The notes: generated by a model from the sequence alone, not told the origin. A stretch of 64,000 nt of DNA from Chloroflexi bacterium TSY (GCA_019217005.1 JAHBNG010000050.1:1-64000); one strand, 5' to 3'. Positions 18,798-28,107 are shown, counted from the stretch's first letter. Translations and numbers: made by a program.

Positions 18798-18826
18798 GTC
18801 GAATCATATCAACAGGAGTAGACATA

Positions 18827-19582
18827 GTGACACGCACTGTAGCCATATGTAGCCAAAAGGGGGGTGTCGGCAAAACCAGCCTGACCCAGAATCTTGGGGC
18901 CGAACTCGCACGAACTGGGGAGCGGGTCTTGGTCGTTGATTTTGATCCCCAATCGAATCTCACCAGCGGTTGGGGATTTGACCCGGTTGAGGAGCGACCC
19001 ACCGTTTATACAGCCATGCTTGACCCGACCCAAGCGCAGGCCTGCGTGATCCAACACCGTCCCAATATGGACCTGCTCCCCGCCGACCTGGATCTATCGG
19101 GGGCGGAACTTCAATTCCTGGCTGCGGTAGACCGCAACACCAAGCTCAAGAAGGCTCTCGCACCGCTCAAGGATGGGTATGACTTCATTTTGATCGATGG
19201 TCCGCCTAGCTTGGGGTTCTACACTGTGAACGCGCTCACGGCTGCCACAGAGCTCATCATCCCGCTGCAGGCGCAGGTCTATGCATACAAAGCGCTCGAT
19301 CAGTTGCTCAACATTGTGGGGCAGGTGCAAGAGATCAATCCGAGCCTACAACTCTCTGCCGTGGTGTTGACCATGTACGACATACGCAACTCTCTCACTT
19401 CATCGGTGGAAGAACAGGCGCGTAAGAAGTTTGGTGACTTGGTGATGCAGACGGTGATACCGGTCAATGTGCGCATTGCCGAAGCACCATTGGATGGTGT
19501 ATCTGTGCGGGAATATGCAGCAGAGAGCAAAGGGGCAGAAGCCTATACCAATTTGGCAAAGGAGATATTGGACCGTGGCTAG
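18827..19582 (+). CDS. parA: ParA-family partition ATPase
   Basis: 251 residues from the GTG at 18827, chosen over an upstream in-frame GTG (18776) because AGGAG lies at 18814-18818 and homologues begin close to the P-loop. Deviant Walker A KGGVGKTS is at about residues 10-17, the A' motif VVDFDPQSNLT follows, and Walker B is FILIDGPPSLG. ParA ATPases move plasmid copies apart by forming gradients on the nucleoid. The short form without an N-terminal HTH, followed by an RHH protein, is a type Ib partition arrangement. The stop overlaps the start of the next gene by 8 bases, so the two are translationally coupled. Confidence 0.93.
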   Translation: MTRTVAICSQKGGVGKTSLTQNLGAELARTGERVLVVDFDPQSNLTSGWGFDPVEERPTVYTAMLDPTQAQACVIQHRPNMDLLPADLDLSGAELQFLAAVDRNTKLKKALAPLKDGYDFILIDGPPSLGFYTVNALTAATELIIPLQAQVYAYKALDQLLNIVGQVQEINPSLQLSAVVLTMYDIRNSLTSSVEEQARKKFGDLVMQTVIPVNVRIAEAPLDGVSVREYAAESKGAEAYTNLAKEILDRG

Positions 19583-19886
19583 GAAGAATCAACTGAGTGG
19601 GAAATTGGAGAACAATCAACCTCAAGGCTGGCAGGATCAGATCAAGACTCGTCAAGCCGAAGCGGAAACAGAACCCAAGAAAGCGCCAACAAAGACCAGC
19701 ACCTACAAACGCAAAACTTTCCTCATGACCCAAGAGCTGATTGATCGGATCCAAGCCGTCTCGGAACGGGAGAATGTGGGACAAAATGAACTCGTGCGCT
19801 ATTTGATCGATCGGGCATTACAGCAAGTAGAGCAGGGAGAACATGCACTGCCGACGCGTCCAGGGCGAAATACGCTGGGCATTTAG
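19575..19886 (+). CDS. Ribbon-helix-helix DNA-binding partner of ParA
   Basis: 103 residues from GTG 19575, overlapping the end of parA by 8 bases. The N-terminal 45 residues are polar and probably disordered, as expected for the part that stimulates ParA. The C-terminal half, YKRKTFLMTQELIDRIQAV then GQNELVRYLIDRAL, fits a ribbon-helix-helix fold. It probably serves as centromere-binding protein and operon repressor at the repeats upstream of parA. It ends in a 4-base overlap with a convergent gene. Confidence 0.85.
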   Translation: MARKNQLSGKLENNQPQGWQDQIKTRQAEAETEPKKAPTKTSTYKRKTFLMTQELIDRIQAVSERENVGQNELVRYLIDRALQQVEQGEHALPTRPGRNTLGI

Positions 19887-20758
19887 GCACTGTAGGGAAA
19901 CGCAACTCGTTGCACCTTTTTTGGCAGATCGTCCGTTGTGTTGACCATGCGGTGGTCAGGTTTGTGCAAGATCCGGTGCTGGTCCTGGTTGGTAGGTTCG
20001 GAAGAAGAGGCATCACCTTGGAACAACGTCTTGATCATACCAAATGTTGCTTCGACAAGCTTAAACGCCGCAACGGAAAAGAGAATCGTTGGTTCGAGCG
20101 ATAGGGCAGTCGTGAGCACTGTCGCATTGACGGCCGTGGAAGCCTTCGCGAGTGCAGGGTCATTGGTCCCAGCCTCATCGTGCAAATGTTCCATTACAAA
20201 TTTGCCTACGCTTAAAGCATCGAAAACCGCATCCAGGCCACATCGATTTACCTCATTCAAAACCGTGTTAAATGCGACATTGTTTTTCGGTGGATCGCTT
20301 TCCTCAAAGGACTTTAGCAGTTCAGCTACGGCTTGCCTGTCTGCCACTACTGACTGCTGCGACTCCTCTGCGATGGCGCATGGGATAGAGTCAGCGACTT
20401 GGCTAGCAGAAGAGGGAGCTGGCTTCATTTCTAAGGAAGATGTAGAATTTAGGGAAGTATTATTGAGGAGATAGTCTAAAATCGGCTCTAGAGTCTCATC
20501 AGCAAGGGTGTAGCGGTTGGGCTTATCCTTTATTTTGGTTACTTCCAGGGTGTTCTTAGTACGAGCGTCGTCGGGCTCATCCTCTAATTTGGAAGAGTCT
20601 ATATAAAGCTCTAGGGTCTTCGAAGAACTCTCCGTATACGTTCTTCTCAAATCATCCTGCGGAGATTGCTCAGTCGATGTCTCACGTTCGGCGGGAGATT
20701 CACCATATTTCACTTGCCTCGTCCGATCATCCTGAGCCGCACGTTGCCTCTCAACCAT
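19883..20758 (-). CDS. Unknown protein with disordered N-terminus and hydrophobic C-terminal helix
   Basis: 291 residues if started at the ATG at 20758, eight bases after AGGAG; upstream in-frame ATGs at 20764 and 20788 are less well placed. The first 80 residues are rich in Glu, Asp, Ser and Thr. A middle region is helical (AVAELLKSFEESD, NEVNRCGLDAVFDAL). Near the C-terminus is a hydrophobic stretch (LSLEPTILFSVAAFKLV). No family recognised. It is convergent with the partition operon, and the C-terminal codons overlap. Confidence 0.6.
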   Translation of the reverse strand: MVERQRAAQDDRTRQVKYGESPAERETSTEQSPQDDLRRTYTESSSKTLELYIDSSKLEDEPDDARTKNTLEVTKIKDKPNRYTLADETLEPILDYLLNNTSLNSTSSLEMKPAPSSASQVADSIPCAIAEESQQSVVADRQAVAELLKSFEESDPPKNNVAFNTVLNEVNRCGLDAVFDALSVGKFVMEHLHDEAGTNDPALAKASTAVNATVLTTALSLEPTILFSVAAFKLVEATFGMIKTLFQGDASSSEPTNQDQHRILHKPDHRMVNTTDDLPKKVQRVAFPYSA

Positions 20759-20897
20759 CACCATTTCTCCTTTTCCGATAATATGCATCTCTGACTACGG
20801 CTAGATTATACACGATCTGAGCCATTCTTGCTCTGCACTTCTGATCTGTCTAAGCTAGACTTTGTAAGTTTTAAGCACTATAAAAAGTTAATAACAG

Positions 20898-21052
20898 GGG
20901 GTGGTTCATTTTAGGCGGACAATTAGGTTTACATTTTTGCAAAGAGAAAAGATGTTTATATTTTCTACTTTGAGCCATGCTCAGGCAGAAAATGACCTCA
21001 TATAGATTTTTATCTATGTATCAAAAGTGTAAACCTAATTCTGAACCACCCC
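20898..21052. mobile_element. 155-bp miniature element (family 1) inside IS
   Basis: Target duplication AATAACAG at 20890-20897 and 21053-21060. It sits just outside the transposase stop, near the IS end. Confidence 0.92.
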
Positions 21053-22626
21053 AATAACAGACAGCAGAAAGTAAGGTGTTCACCTGAGAGGGAGAGAATA
21101 AACGAAGATCAGGTGAAAAGTGAGATGTCTGGAAAAGGAAATGGCACCATAAGCGGCGGCGAACCAGAGAGAGGAGGTCATGGAAGGTGGCGTGAGTCTT
21201 GTGATACCAAGCAGCTTGAGGCAAAGGGATAGAGCCATCAGGAGAGAAGGCATGAGCCATCAAGATGACAAGGCTCAGTAGATCCAAATTTGGCGTTTTT
21301 GGCTATTTTCAGTCGAGATTGCAGGGATTTTGGAGTCATTTATTCAGATTTCGGTTACAGAAAACAACCTATTTCATATCTGAAAATCGCCCAAATCTAA
21401 CGCAAAAACTAGATATCGACCGGCAAATTTGTATTTATGTCAACTGTTTAGCCAGAATTCTCTCTCAAAACCTGAAATTTGGATCTACTGAGGCTGAAAA
21501 GACCAAAGAGAGCAGGAGTAGTCCTCTCAATGGCCAAGTCACTCCACTGGCGCTGAGTTTCGACACCGAGGTGAGCTCTGGCTTCCTCGAAAGAGACTTC
21601 AATGGACCAACGTTTGACGAAATCAGCGATGATGTGGGGGGCAGCCTGATGAATATCGGTGGAGAAGTAAGCGACGGTCTCAGCTTGGCCTTTGGGATCG
21701 CGGACTAAAACCCAGCGCAGAAGGAGCGGAGTTGTGCCGGTAGAGTACCAAAAGGCAATACCAGTGGCCCAGTCGACGACTTCAGATTCTCCCCCATACC
21801 AGTCAATGCGGCAGCGGTGCCAACAGGTGGTTTTGAAGAGGGCAACATCTTCCAGCTTGGGCAGTCGCTGCCCAACGACAGGAGGACGACCAGGTCGTTT
21901 TGTGCCGTCAGGTTTCAAACGGGAGGGTGGATAGTCAAAGAGACGCGCATCCAGGCGCAGAGGCCCAATCAAGGTGACTCCTTGGGATTGACAGCGCAAC
22001 CCCAACTCGATCACACTGTAAGCCCCATCGCCGATGAGCTTGATTTCTCGACCTGGCAAAGCTCGACGCAGCCAGGCCACCACCTGCATGGTTCGTTTCG
22101 CCACTGTTCGGTGGCGCTGGTTGAGCGTTTCGCTGACTTTCGGTGTTGTGAGTAAGACGCTCAGAAAGGGCATTGACCAGTAGAGGTCACTCCACGGCAA
22201 CTTGACCACCACACAGAAGAGCAGCCACCGCAATCCGCTCGTGCTTACGCTCATCTTCCGGCCTGACGCCAGGCTATCTCGCCAGTGTCCTCGTTTGCTG
22301 ATCTTGGGACCCCAGCGCCTTTCTAGCGTCTCGTCTACCGTTATCTCGACTGGCGCTCCCATGACCACAAACGTATCCACAATCAAGTGCAGTAAGATAT
22401 AGCTCAACATCAATCCATCCCACTTTGCTCGATTCAGCACATGGTGATACTTGGACCAGTCTCCCTCTTGCTCCAATCCCATCACTCTCAACGCCGCTGT
22501 CACCGTTCGTCTTCCCTTCGTTAACACCGTCCCTATCACCAAGACCAGTGCCTTTTGGTACGTCGGTTCTGTGAAGACTGGGCGAAAGCTCTCGAACAAC
22601 GGGATTATTTCTGCTGGAAGGAACAT
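21053..22626 (-). pseudogene. IS transposase interrupted by a miniature element
   Basis: Begins MFLPAEIIPLFESFRPVF at 22626, as in the intact 451-residue copy at 35923-37278, with catalytic-type blocks ITVDETLERRWG and LIGDGAYSVIELG. After LFGLFSL the frame is broken by the 215-bp element at 21276-21490. The remaining C-terminal codons resume at 21275 and run to about 21056. Not functional unless the element excises. Confidence 0.9.
21276..21490. mobile_element. 215-bp miniature element (family 2) inside transposase
   Basis: Ends CAGTAGATCCAAATTT and AAATTTGGATCTACTG, with 5-bp target duplication AGGCT at 21271-21275 and 21491-21495. A copy differing by almost nothing is at 52541-52755. No coding capacity. 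Confidence 0.92.
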
Positions 22627-22741
22627 TGGGCTCTCCTCTCTTTGATAGTTGTTTTCTCACTCCTATCTTACATCAGCTTCCCTTTTGTTCCTTCTTTATT
22701 AACTTTTTAATGTGCCCAAATTGTACAAAGTCGAGCTCAGA

Positions 22742-22867
22742 ACTTATCCGAAAAGTGGTTGTGAGTCCGACCAGCTTCTCGAGCGAGAAGGCATCGTGGC
22801 GTAAACGCCCACTTCGTGTTTGGTTATCAGGTGCATCGCACCCACACAGAACTTTTCGGATCAGCAC
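22742..22867. mobile_element. Family-3 miniature element with internal extra segment
   Basis: Ends AACTTATCCGAAAAGT and ACTTTTCGGATCAGCAC as in the 80-bp copies, but about 46 bases longer because of an internal GC-rich segment (around 22798-22845). It abuts the end of the IS at 22738. Confidence 0.7.
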
Positions 22868-22887
22868 TAAGGTGAAATATGCTTATC

Positions 22888-22947
22888 ACATCATGTATGC
22901 GAGTGTAAACCAGTGTACACATATGTTTACACTCGCATACATGATGT
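22888..22947. promoter_or_regulatory. Perfect 23-bp-arm palindrome containing GTGTACAC
   Basis: Arms 22888-22910 and 22925-22947 are exact reverse complements around a 14-base loop, which itself contains the palindrome GTGTACAC. The arm ends in GTGTAAAC. The same GTAAAC plus GTGTACAC combination occurs just upstream of parA (18717-18734). Possible partition, origin or regulator site; alternatively the stem of an unknown mobile palindrome. The rest of 22739-23164 shows no gene. Confidence 0.6.
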
Positions 22948-23164
22948 ATCATAAAGGCGGATTTTTATCTCTACGCGAAAGTGTTTATTGATACCAACAG
23001 ACACTTTCACTCATTAGACATCTCTTCATCACCCAGAATTAGTTGACCAAACCTTGCTGGGCTCATTCTGCTTGGTCATGGATACCAGTTGAGGAGTAAA
23101 GCCTCGATGCTTCATAAGGGCAAAGCAGCAACGAAACGAACTGTTGCATCTAGAACATTTGAGT

Positions 23165-24139
23165 ATGAACGAATTAATGTTGGTTTTACTTCTGATTCTG
23201 ATGGTGTTTACTCTCTGGTACTGGCTGTGGAGGCTGGCTCAGTATCTGTGGCGGCCAGTGTCGGAGTGGACAAATTCTTACCGGATTCCGATATGGCAAC
23301 CCAGGCACCCGAGGGTAGTAATCATTGCGGCTCTGGTGGGTTTAGCAGGCGTCATTGTAGGGCTTCAAGACTCAAACGCCTTTGCAAGTCCCGTATGGAG
23401 ATTTCTGGTTGACCTAGCTCCCGAAATGGTGGGGTTGGCTTTTACGGTGGTGGTGATTGATGAGCTGGTTCAGCGTGCCGTCAAACAGGAAGAACTACAG
23501 GTTGAGAAAGAGCGCATTTTTGAGCAATTGCATAGTCCAGTACGAGATGTGGCGGTGGAAGCGTTACGGTTGGTGCGTAAAAATGGCTGGTTTGGTGAAA
23601 TAGAAAAGATTAGGCTAGCCGGAGTCCACTGGTCGGGGGCAGACCTTGAAGGGGAAAATTTGGCGGGGGCTAACCTTCGAGATGCGCAATTGGAGGGGGC
23701 CAAACTAATAGGTGCAAATTTGGAGGGAGCTGACATTTGGGGTGCAAGGTTGGCGGGGGCTGACCTTATGGGTGCGAATCTAAAGGGGACTCAATTAATG
23801 GGTGCGAATTTGGAGAGAACTAACCTTGCTTATGCGAATTTGGAAACGGCAGATCTTAACAATGCAAATTTGGAGAGAACTGTCCTTGAATGTGCGACTC
23901 TACAGGAGGCTAATCTTCGAGAGGCGCGGTTGGGACCTGATCTTTGGGGTGTAAAGCTGGAGGGGGCTGACCTTAGCAAGGCAAATTTGGAGAGGGCTGA
24001 CTTTGAGTATGTGAATCTGACAGGGGCCATGTATACCGCCGAGACAACATGGCCCGATGGCTTCGACCCCAAAGCTGCGGGAGGCATCGAAGTAGACCCA
24101 GCAACAGGTGAACTCCTAGATACACAAGAAGAGAAATGA
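23165..24139 (+). CDS. Membrane-anchored pentapeptide-repeat protein
   Basis: 324 residues from the ATG at 23165. The N-terminus has hydrophobic segments (LMLVLLLILMVFTLWYWLW, VVIIAALVGLAGVIVGL and a third near residue 90), then a charged helical linker (VKQEELQVEKERIFEQL). From about residue 155 it is built of A(D/N)LxX pentapeptide repeats such as GADLEGENLAGANLRDAQLE, expected to form a right-handed quadrilateral beta helix. It ends with WPDGFDPKAAGGIEVD, a C-terminal block shared with the protein at 27114 and a remnant near 27005. Probably inner-membrane anchored with the repeats in the cytoplasm. First gene of a likely operon with the next two. Confidence 0.82.
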   Translation: MNELMLVLLLILMVFTLWYWLWRLAQYLWRPVSEWTNSYRIPIWQPRHPRVVIIAALVGLAGVIVGLQDSNAFASPVWRFLVDLAPEMVGLAFTVVVIDELVQRAVKQEELQVEKERIFEQLHSPVRDVAVEALRLVRKNGWFGEIEKIRLAGVHWSGADLEGENLAGANLRDAQLEGAKLIGANLEGADIWGARLAGADLMGANLKGTQLMGANLERTNLAYANLETADLNNANLERTVLECATLQEANLREARLGPDLWGVKLEGADLSKANLERADFEYVNLTGAMYTAETTWPDGFDPKAAGGIEVDPATGELLDTQEEK

Positions 24140-24169
24140 AATACCGAGACCGACAAGTGATGACTGGGG

Positions 24170-24583
24170 GTGATCGGTTCCGGTTCCTCAACTCCCAACA
24201 AAGTGAAGCCCTATTTTTCCGGCTGTGACCAAGCCACGAGAGACACAAAAATCCTGTTTGCGACGACTATATTAATGTATCACTTCATGTACGAAGACGA
24301 TTTAGGCACGGAAACCAAAGATGTCTGGCAAGCCAAAATCAAGGCCCATTTGGATTTCCGTAGCAGCGGGTTATCCGAGCAACATTACGGCACTCGCAAC
24401 TATCGACTACTGATGCGGCACTTAAAACAGTGGACCGAAGAAGTTGGCGGTATGCGCTTTCCCTGGTTTACTACTGGGGAACGGCTGAATATTTGGCAAC
24501 CCACCACGTTTTTGGACCCGATTTGGCAGATGGCGGGTGAGAGTGGGGAGTTTGAGTTGGGGATGACAGGCTCAAGGAAATAA
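24170..24583 (+). CDS. Unknown protein
   Basis: 137 residues using GTG 24170; the start is uncertain. Soluble, with Trp- and Phe-rich segments (YHFMYEDDLGTETKDVW, GMRFPWFTTGERLNIW). No family recognised. It follows the pentapeptide gene by 30 bases and precedes the TPR-HEAT gene by 6 bases, suggesting a three-gene operon. Confidence 0.5.
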   Translation: MIGSGSSTPNKVKPYFSGCDQATRDTKILFATTILMYHFMYEDDLGTETKDVWQAKIKAHLDFRSSGLSEQHYGTRNYRLLMRHLKQWTEEVGGMRFPWFTTGERLNIWQPTTFLDPIWQMAGESGEFELGMTGSRK

Positions 24584-24589
24584 CATGAA

Positions 24590-26758
24590 ATGACGGGCGA
24601 ATCTCAATCAACTGGAAAAAACCAGGGTGAGAGCAAAGTAGACATCAGTGATGTTGAGGGTGGGATTCTTTTTGCTATCTGGCGATTCATCAGACGCCCC
24701 AAATCACATACCCTAGACTCATCTAGTAATAGCGTGAGCACCGATGACATTGATGGCGGTATCCACAGTTCAAATATTGCGGGACGGGATATCCACATCC
24801 ACAACAATATGGATGGAAACATCCCTAACTTGGTCACCCTTGGGGATGATGAGATAGAAGATTTGTTGAGTAAAGCTAGACAGCTAGAAATTATGGGGAA
24901 CTTAGGAGGGGCACTTGATATTTACCACCAAATTCAAAATATTGACCCGATATATCCTGGCCTAAAAATAGCTATACGGAGAGTTGAAGCCGATTTATCG
25001 AAAACTTATGTAGATATATATGGCAAGATTATAGAGAGTGAACTTGTTCGACTGGTAGCAATAATAATAGTGTTTATAGCTATTTCCCTCGCATTCATTC
25101 TATCTCCCTGGGGGGCAAAAATTATAGAAACAGTGAGAGCCTTTCTGTTTTCCACGCCTACCCCAGTAGAGTTGCCTTTACCCAAAAAAACAGAAACGCC
25201 TGTGGTATTTATGACACCGCAACCTACTCCCGTGCCCTCACTTACTGCCACATTTACGCCGATGCCAACGTCATCTCCAACATCCATCAGCACACCAAGC
25301 CCTGATAACACATCAACTCAATTTGATACTGAAACCTACTTCAATCTAGGTGTCGATGCTTTGAATCGAGGAAAATACGAATTAGCTATTAGTAATTTTA
25401 ATGAAGCGATTCGTATTAATCCTAATTACATACTCGCCTCGGCTGTTGTAGGCGAGTATGAGTTAGCTATCGCTGATTACGCCAAAGTCATCACCCTGGA
25501 CCCGGAGCTTGCACTTGCCTACTACAACAGAGGGAATGCTTATCAGGCCCAAGGTGAGTACGAACTGGCTATCGCTGACTATAACAGAGCCATCGAGCTT
25601 GACCCAGAGCCTACACTTACCTACTACAATAGAGGGAATGCTTATCAGGCCCAAGGTGAGTTTGAGAAAGCCATCGCTGATTACACGAAAGCTATTAGGG
25701 ATAAAGACAACTTAGTGCGTGAGTCTGCTGCCGAAGCGTTGGGACAGATAGGATCAGAGGCAGTCCCGGCGTTGATTACAGCCCTGGCGGATGGAGACTA
25801 CTTCCTGCGTAGGGCCGCCGCACGGGTGTTGGGACAGATAGGACCAGAGGCAGTCCCGGCGTTGATTACAGCCCTGGCGGATAAAAACGACTTCGTGCGT
25901 GAGTCCGCTGCACGGGTGTTGGGACAGATAGGACCAGAGGCAATCCCGGCGTTGATTGCAGCCCTGGCGGATGGAGACTACTTCCTGCGTAGGGCCGCCG
26001 CACGGGTGTTGGGTCGGATAGGACCAGAGGCAATCCCGGCGTTGATTACAGCCCTGGCGGATAAAAACGACTTCGTGCGTGAGTCCGCTGCTGAGGCGTT
26101 AGGCCGAATAGGACCAGAGGCAAAGGATGCAGTCCCGACGTTGATTGTAATCCTGACAGATAAAAACGACTTCGTGCGTAGGGCCGCCGCACGGACATTG
26201 GGCCGGATAGAGCCAGAGGCAAAGGATGTAGTCCCGGCATTGATTGTAGCCCTGACGGATAAAAACGATTTCGTGCGTAGGGCTGTTGCCTAAGCGTTGG
26301 GCCAAATAGGACCAGAGGCAAAGGATGCAGTCCCGGCATTGATTGTAGCCCTGACGGATAAAAACGACTTCGTGCGTAGGGCAGCTGCACGGACGTTGGG
26401 CCAAATAGGGTCAGAGGCGAAGCGGTCAGTCCCAGCTTTGATTGTAGCCCTGACGGATGAAGACCACTTCGTGCGTAGGGCAGCTGCACGGACGTTGGGC
26501 CAAATAGGGCCAGAAGCGAAGTGGTCAGTCCCAGCTTTGATTGCAGCCCTGACGGATGAAGACTACTTCATGCGTAGGGCCGTTGCCGAAGCGTTGGGAC
26601 AGATAGGACCAGAGGCAGTCCCGGCGTTGATTACAGCCCTGGCGGATGAAGACGCCGACGTGCGTGAGTCTGCTGCCGAGGCGTTGTTGAATATTACTGA
26701 CTTAGAGTACGGTACGGATATTGACCGATGGCAAAAATGGTGGGAGAAGCAAAAGTAA
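24590..26758 (+). pseudogene. Membrane TPR-HEAT repeat protein with an in-frame stop
   Basis: 722 codons with one TAA at 26291-26293, where neighbouring repeats have GAA; a single G-to-T change would explain it. Order: an N-terminal block with DGGIHSSNIAGRDIHIH (residues about 54-70), a helical region, one transmembrane helix (about 158-178), a Thr/Pro-rich linker, three TPR units (YNRGNAYQAQGEYELAIADY), then about ten HEAT-like repeats of 31-37 residues (ALGQIGPEAVPALITALAD). TPR and HEAT arrays are protein-interaction scaffolds. Repeats are nearly identical at DNA level, so unequal recombination or misassembly could alter copy number. Whether the stop is real cannot be told here. Confidence 0.8.
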
Positions 26759-26822
26759 ATCTTTTGGATTACTAGTGTAATACTGAGATGTGGATGCTAT
26801 CGTGTCGCCTGCGGAGACCCAA

Positions 26823-27050
26823 ATGATAAAAATCCTATTCCTAGCAGCCAACCCAACGAATACCACCAGACTCCGAGTTGATGAGGAAAGCCGAGCCATG
26901 GATGAGATCCTGTGCAAGTTGCTGGCGACCAAAGGTAATCCTTCGAAGGTGGTGTTGGTTCGGGGTGAAAACCTGCTGCTTCTTCTCAAGAATTACATAC
27001 GAAATGGCCGGATGAGTTTGACCCGGCAGCCGCGGGAGCGATCAAAGTGA
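26823..27050 (+). pseudogene. Chimeric remnant: CHAT/EAD-type N-terminus joined to pentapeptide tail
   Basis: Starts MIKILFLAANPTNTTRLRVD, the usual opening of an N-terminal domain found on CHAT- or TIR-like signalling proteins of Chloroflexota and cyanobacteria. After about 45 residues the similarity stops. Further on, in another frame (about 27003-27050), the DNA encodes KWPDEFDPAAAGAIKV, the C-terminal block of pentapeptide-repeat proteins such as those at 23165 and 27114. Two unrelated gene ends have been fused by deletion. Not expected to be functional. Confidence 0.65.
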
Positions 27051-27113
27051 GAAAACGAGATAGCACTTATCAAAGGTGGCAGCCGATTGATGGGTTATGG
27101 GGGGAAAAGACAC

Positions 27114-27983
27114 ATGTTTTGCGTTAATTGTGGAACGGAATTACCGGATGATGCTAATTTTTGTTTGAAGTGTGGCAAGTCACAAAAGGAAAAGGTTGAC
27201 CAAGGTACGAGCTCTGTTACCATCGGCACCGTTGATGGCGGTATTCATGACTCCACCATTGCTGGACGGGATGTTGAACAAATGCAGGTGACAGGCAATG
27301 TCGAGACCAGTGGTGACTTTTTTACGGGTGATAAGGTAGATGGAGATAAGGTTGGTAGAGACCAAGTTGAGGGCGACCAGACGACGATTCGTGAAATCAG
27401 TGACAGTACGGTGGGAGTGGGTCGAGGTGCCCAAGTGGCAAGTGTAAGTGAAGGTGGGACAGCGTATCAAGCCCAAGGGGATATCGTCCTAGGCAAAGCC
27501 AAACGTGATGAGCAATATCAGATTGTCTTGAACTGGGATGGGAAAACTCGGTTGCGAGGATTTGATTTGTCGGGTCGAGATTTATCTGGACTCAAGTTAG
27601 ACAATGCTGACTTGCAGGGTTCAAACCTACAAGGAGTTAACCTGCGGGAAACGAGCTTGGTTAAAGCAGATTTGAGGAATACAAATCTGCAGTGGGTAGA
27701 TTTATCTGAACTCAGTTTAATCAACGTTGACTTGCGAGATTCAAATCTCCAAGGGGCTAACTTATGGGAAACGAGTTTGGTTAAGGCGGATTTGAGGAAT
27801 GCAAATCTGAAAGGGGCGAGATTCTGGAAAACCGACTTGTATGGGGCTGATTTAAGGGACACCGACCTGCAAGAGGCGAAGCTGTCGGGAGCCAACCTGC
27901 AAGCAGCGACATATGACGAATATACAATATGGCCCGATGGGTTTGACCCCGAAAAAGCAGGGGCGGTTTTGGTGGATGGGTAA
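27114..27983 (+). CDS. Zinc-ribbon pentapeptide-repeat protein
   Basis: 289 residues from ATG 27114. The N-terminal zinc ribbon is CVNC-x10-CLKC (residues 3-19). A low-complexity linker follows with DGGIHDSTIAGRDVEQ and repeated GDKV/GRDQV units, likely a short beta-helical or disordered coil. Pentapeptide repeats from about residue 155 (ADLQGSNLQGVNLRETSLVK) end in the WPDGFDPEKAGAV block. It appears cytoplasmic. The IAGRD segment matches one in the TPR-HEAT protein upstream. Role unknown; scaffold or adaptor is a guess from the repeats. Confidence 0.8.
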   Translation: MFCVNCGTELPDDANFCLKCGKSQKEKVDQGTSSVTIGTVDGGIHDSTIAGRDVEQMQVTGNVETSGDFFTGDKVDGDKVGRDQVEGDQTTIREISDSTVGVGRGAQVASVSEGGTAYQAQGDIVLGKAKRDEQYQIVLNWDGKTRLRGFDLSGRDLSGLKLDNADLQGSNLQGVNLRETSLVKADLRNTNLQWVDLSELSLINVDLRDSNLQGANLWETSLVKADLRNANLKGARFWKTDLYGADLRDTDLQEAKLSGANLQAATYDEYTIWPDGFDPEKAGAVLVDG

Positions 27984-28107
27984 AACGCAACGTTGCGGTT
28001 TGGAGCAGGTGAGCAAAATGCTGGATTCGTTTTTATTTTTTTCTGGTTTGGTGCTAGACTGCTTGTGGTGATTTGTTTGCGAAGTTATCTGCAGATGAGG
28101 GAATGGT

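Larger units (their letters stand above)
20853..22738 (-). mobile_element. DDE insertion sequence carrying two nested miniature elements
   Basis: Same IS as at 35812-37313, inverted. Termini AGCTAGACTTTGTA (left) and TACAAAGTCGAGCT (right), with imperfect inverted repeats of about 40 bp ending in AAAAAGTTAATAA. Subtracting the two inserts and one copy of each target duplication (155+8 and 215+5) from 1886 leaves 1503, against 1502 in the clean copy. Confidence 0.92.

Noticed and set aside
23089..23412. 107-residue plus-strand frame overlapping the pentapeptide gene start
   Set aside because: Out of frame with the clearly coding membrane and pentapeptide sequence beginning at 23165.
26046..26489. 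Minus-strand 147-residue repeat protein
   Set aside because: Antisense shadow of the HEAT repeats; its periodicity comes from the plus-strand coding repeats.
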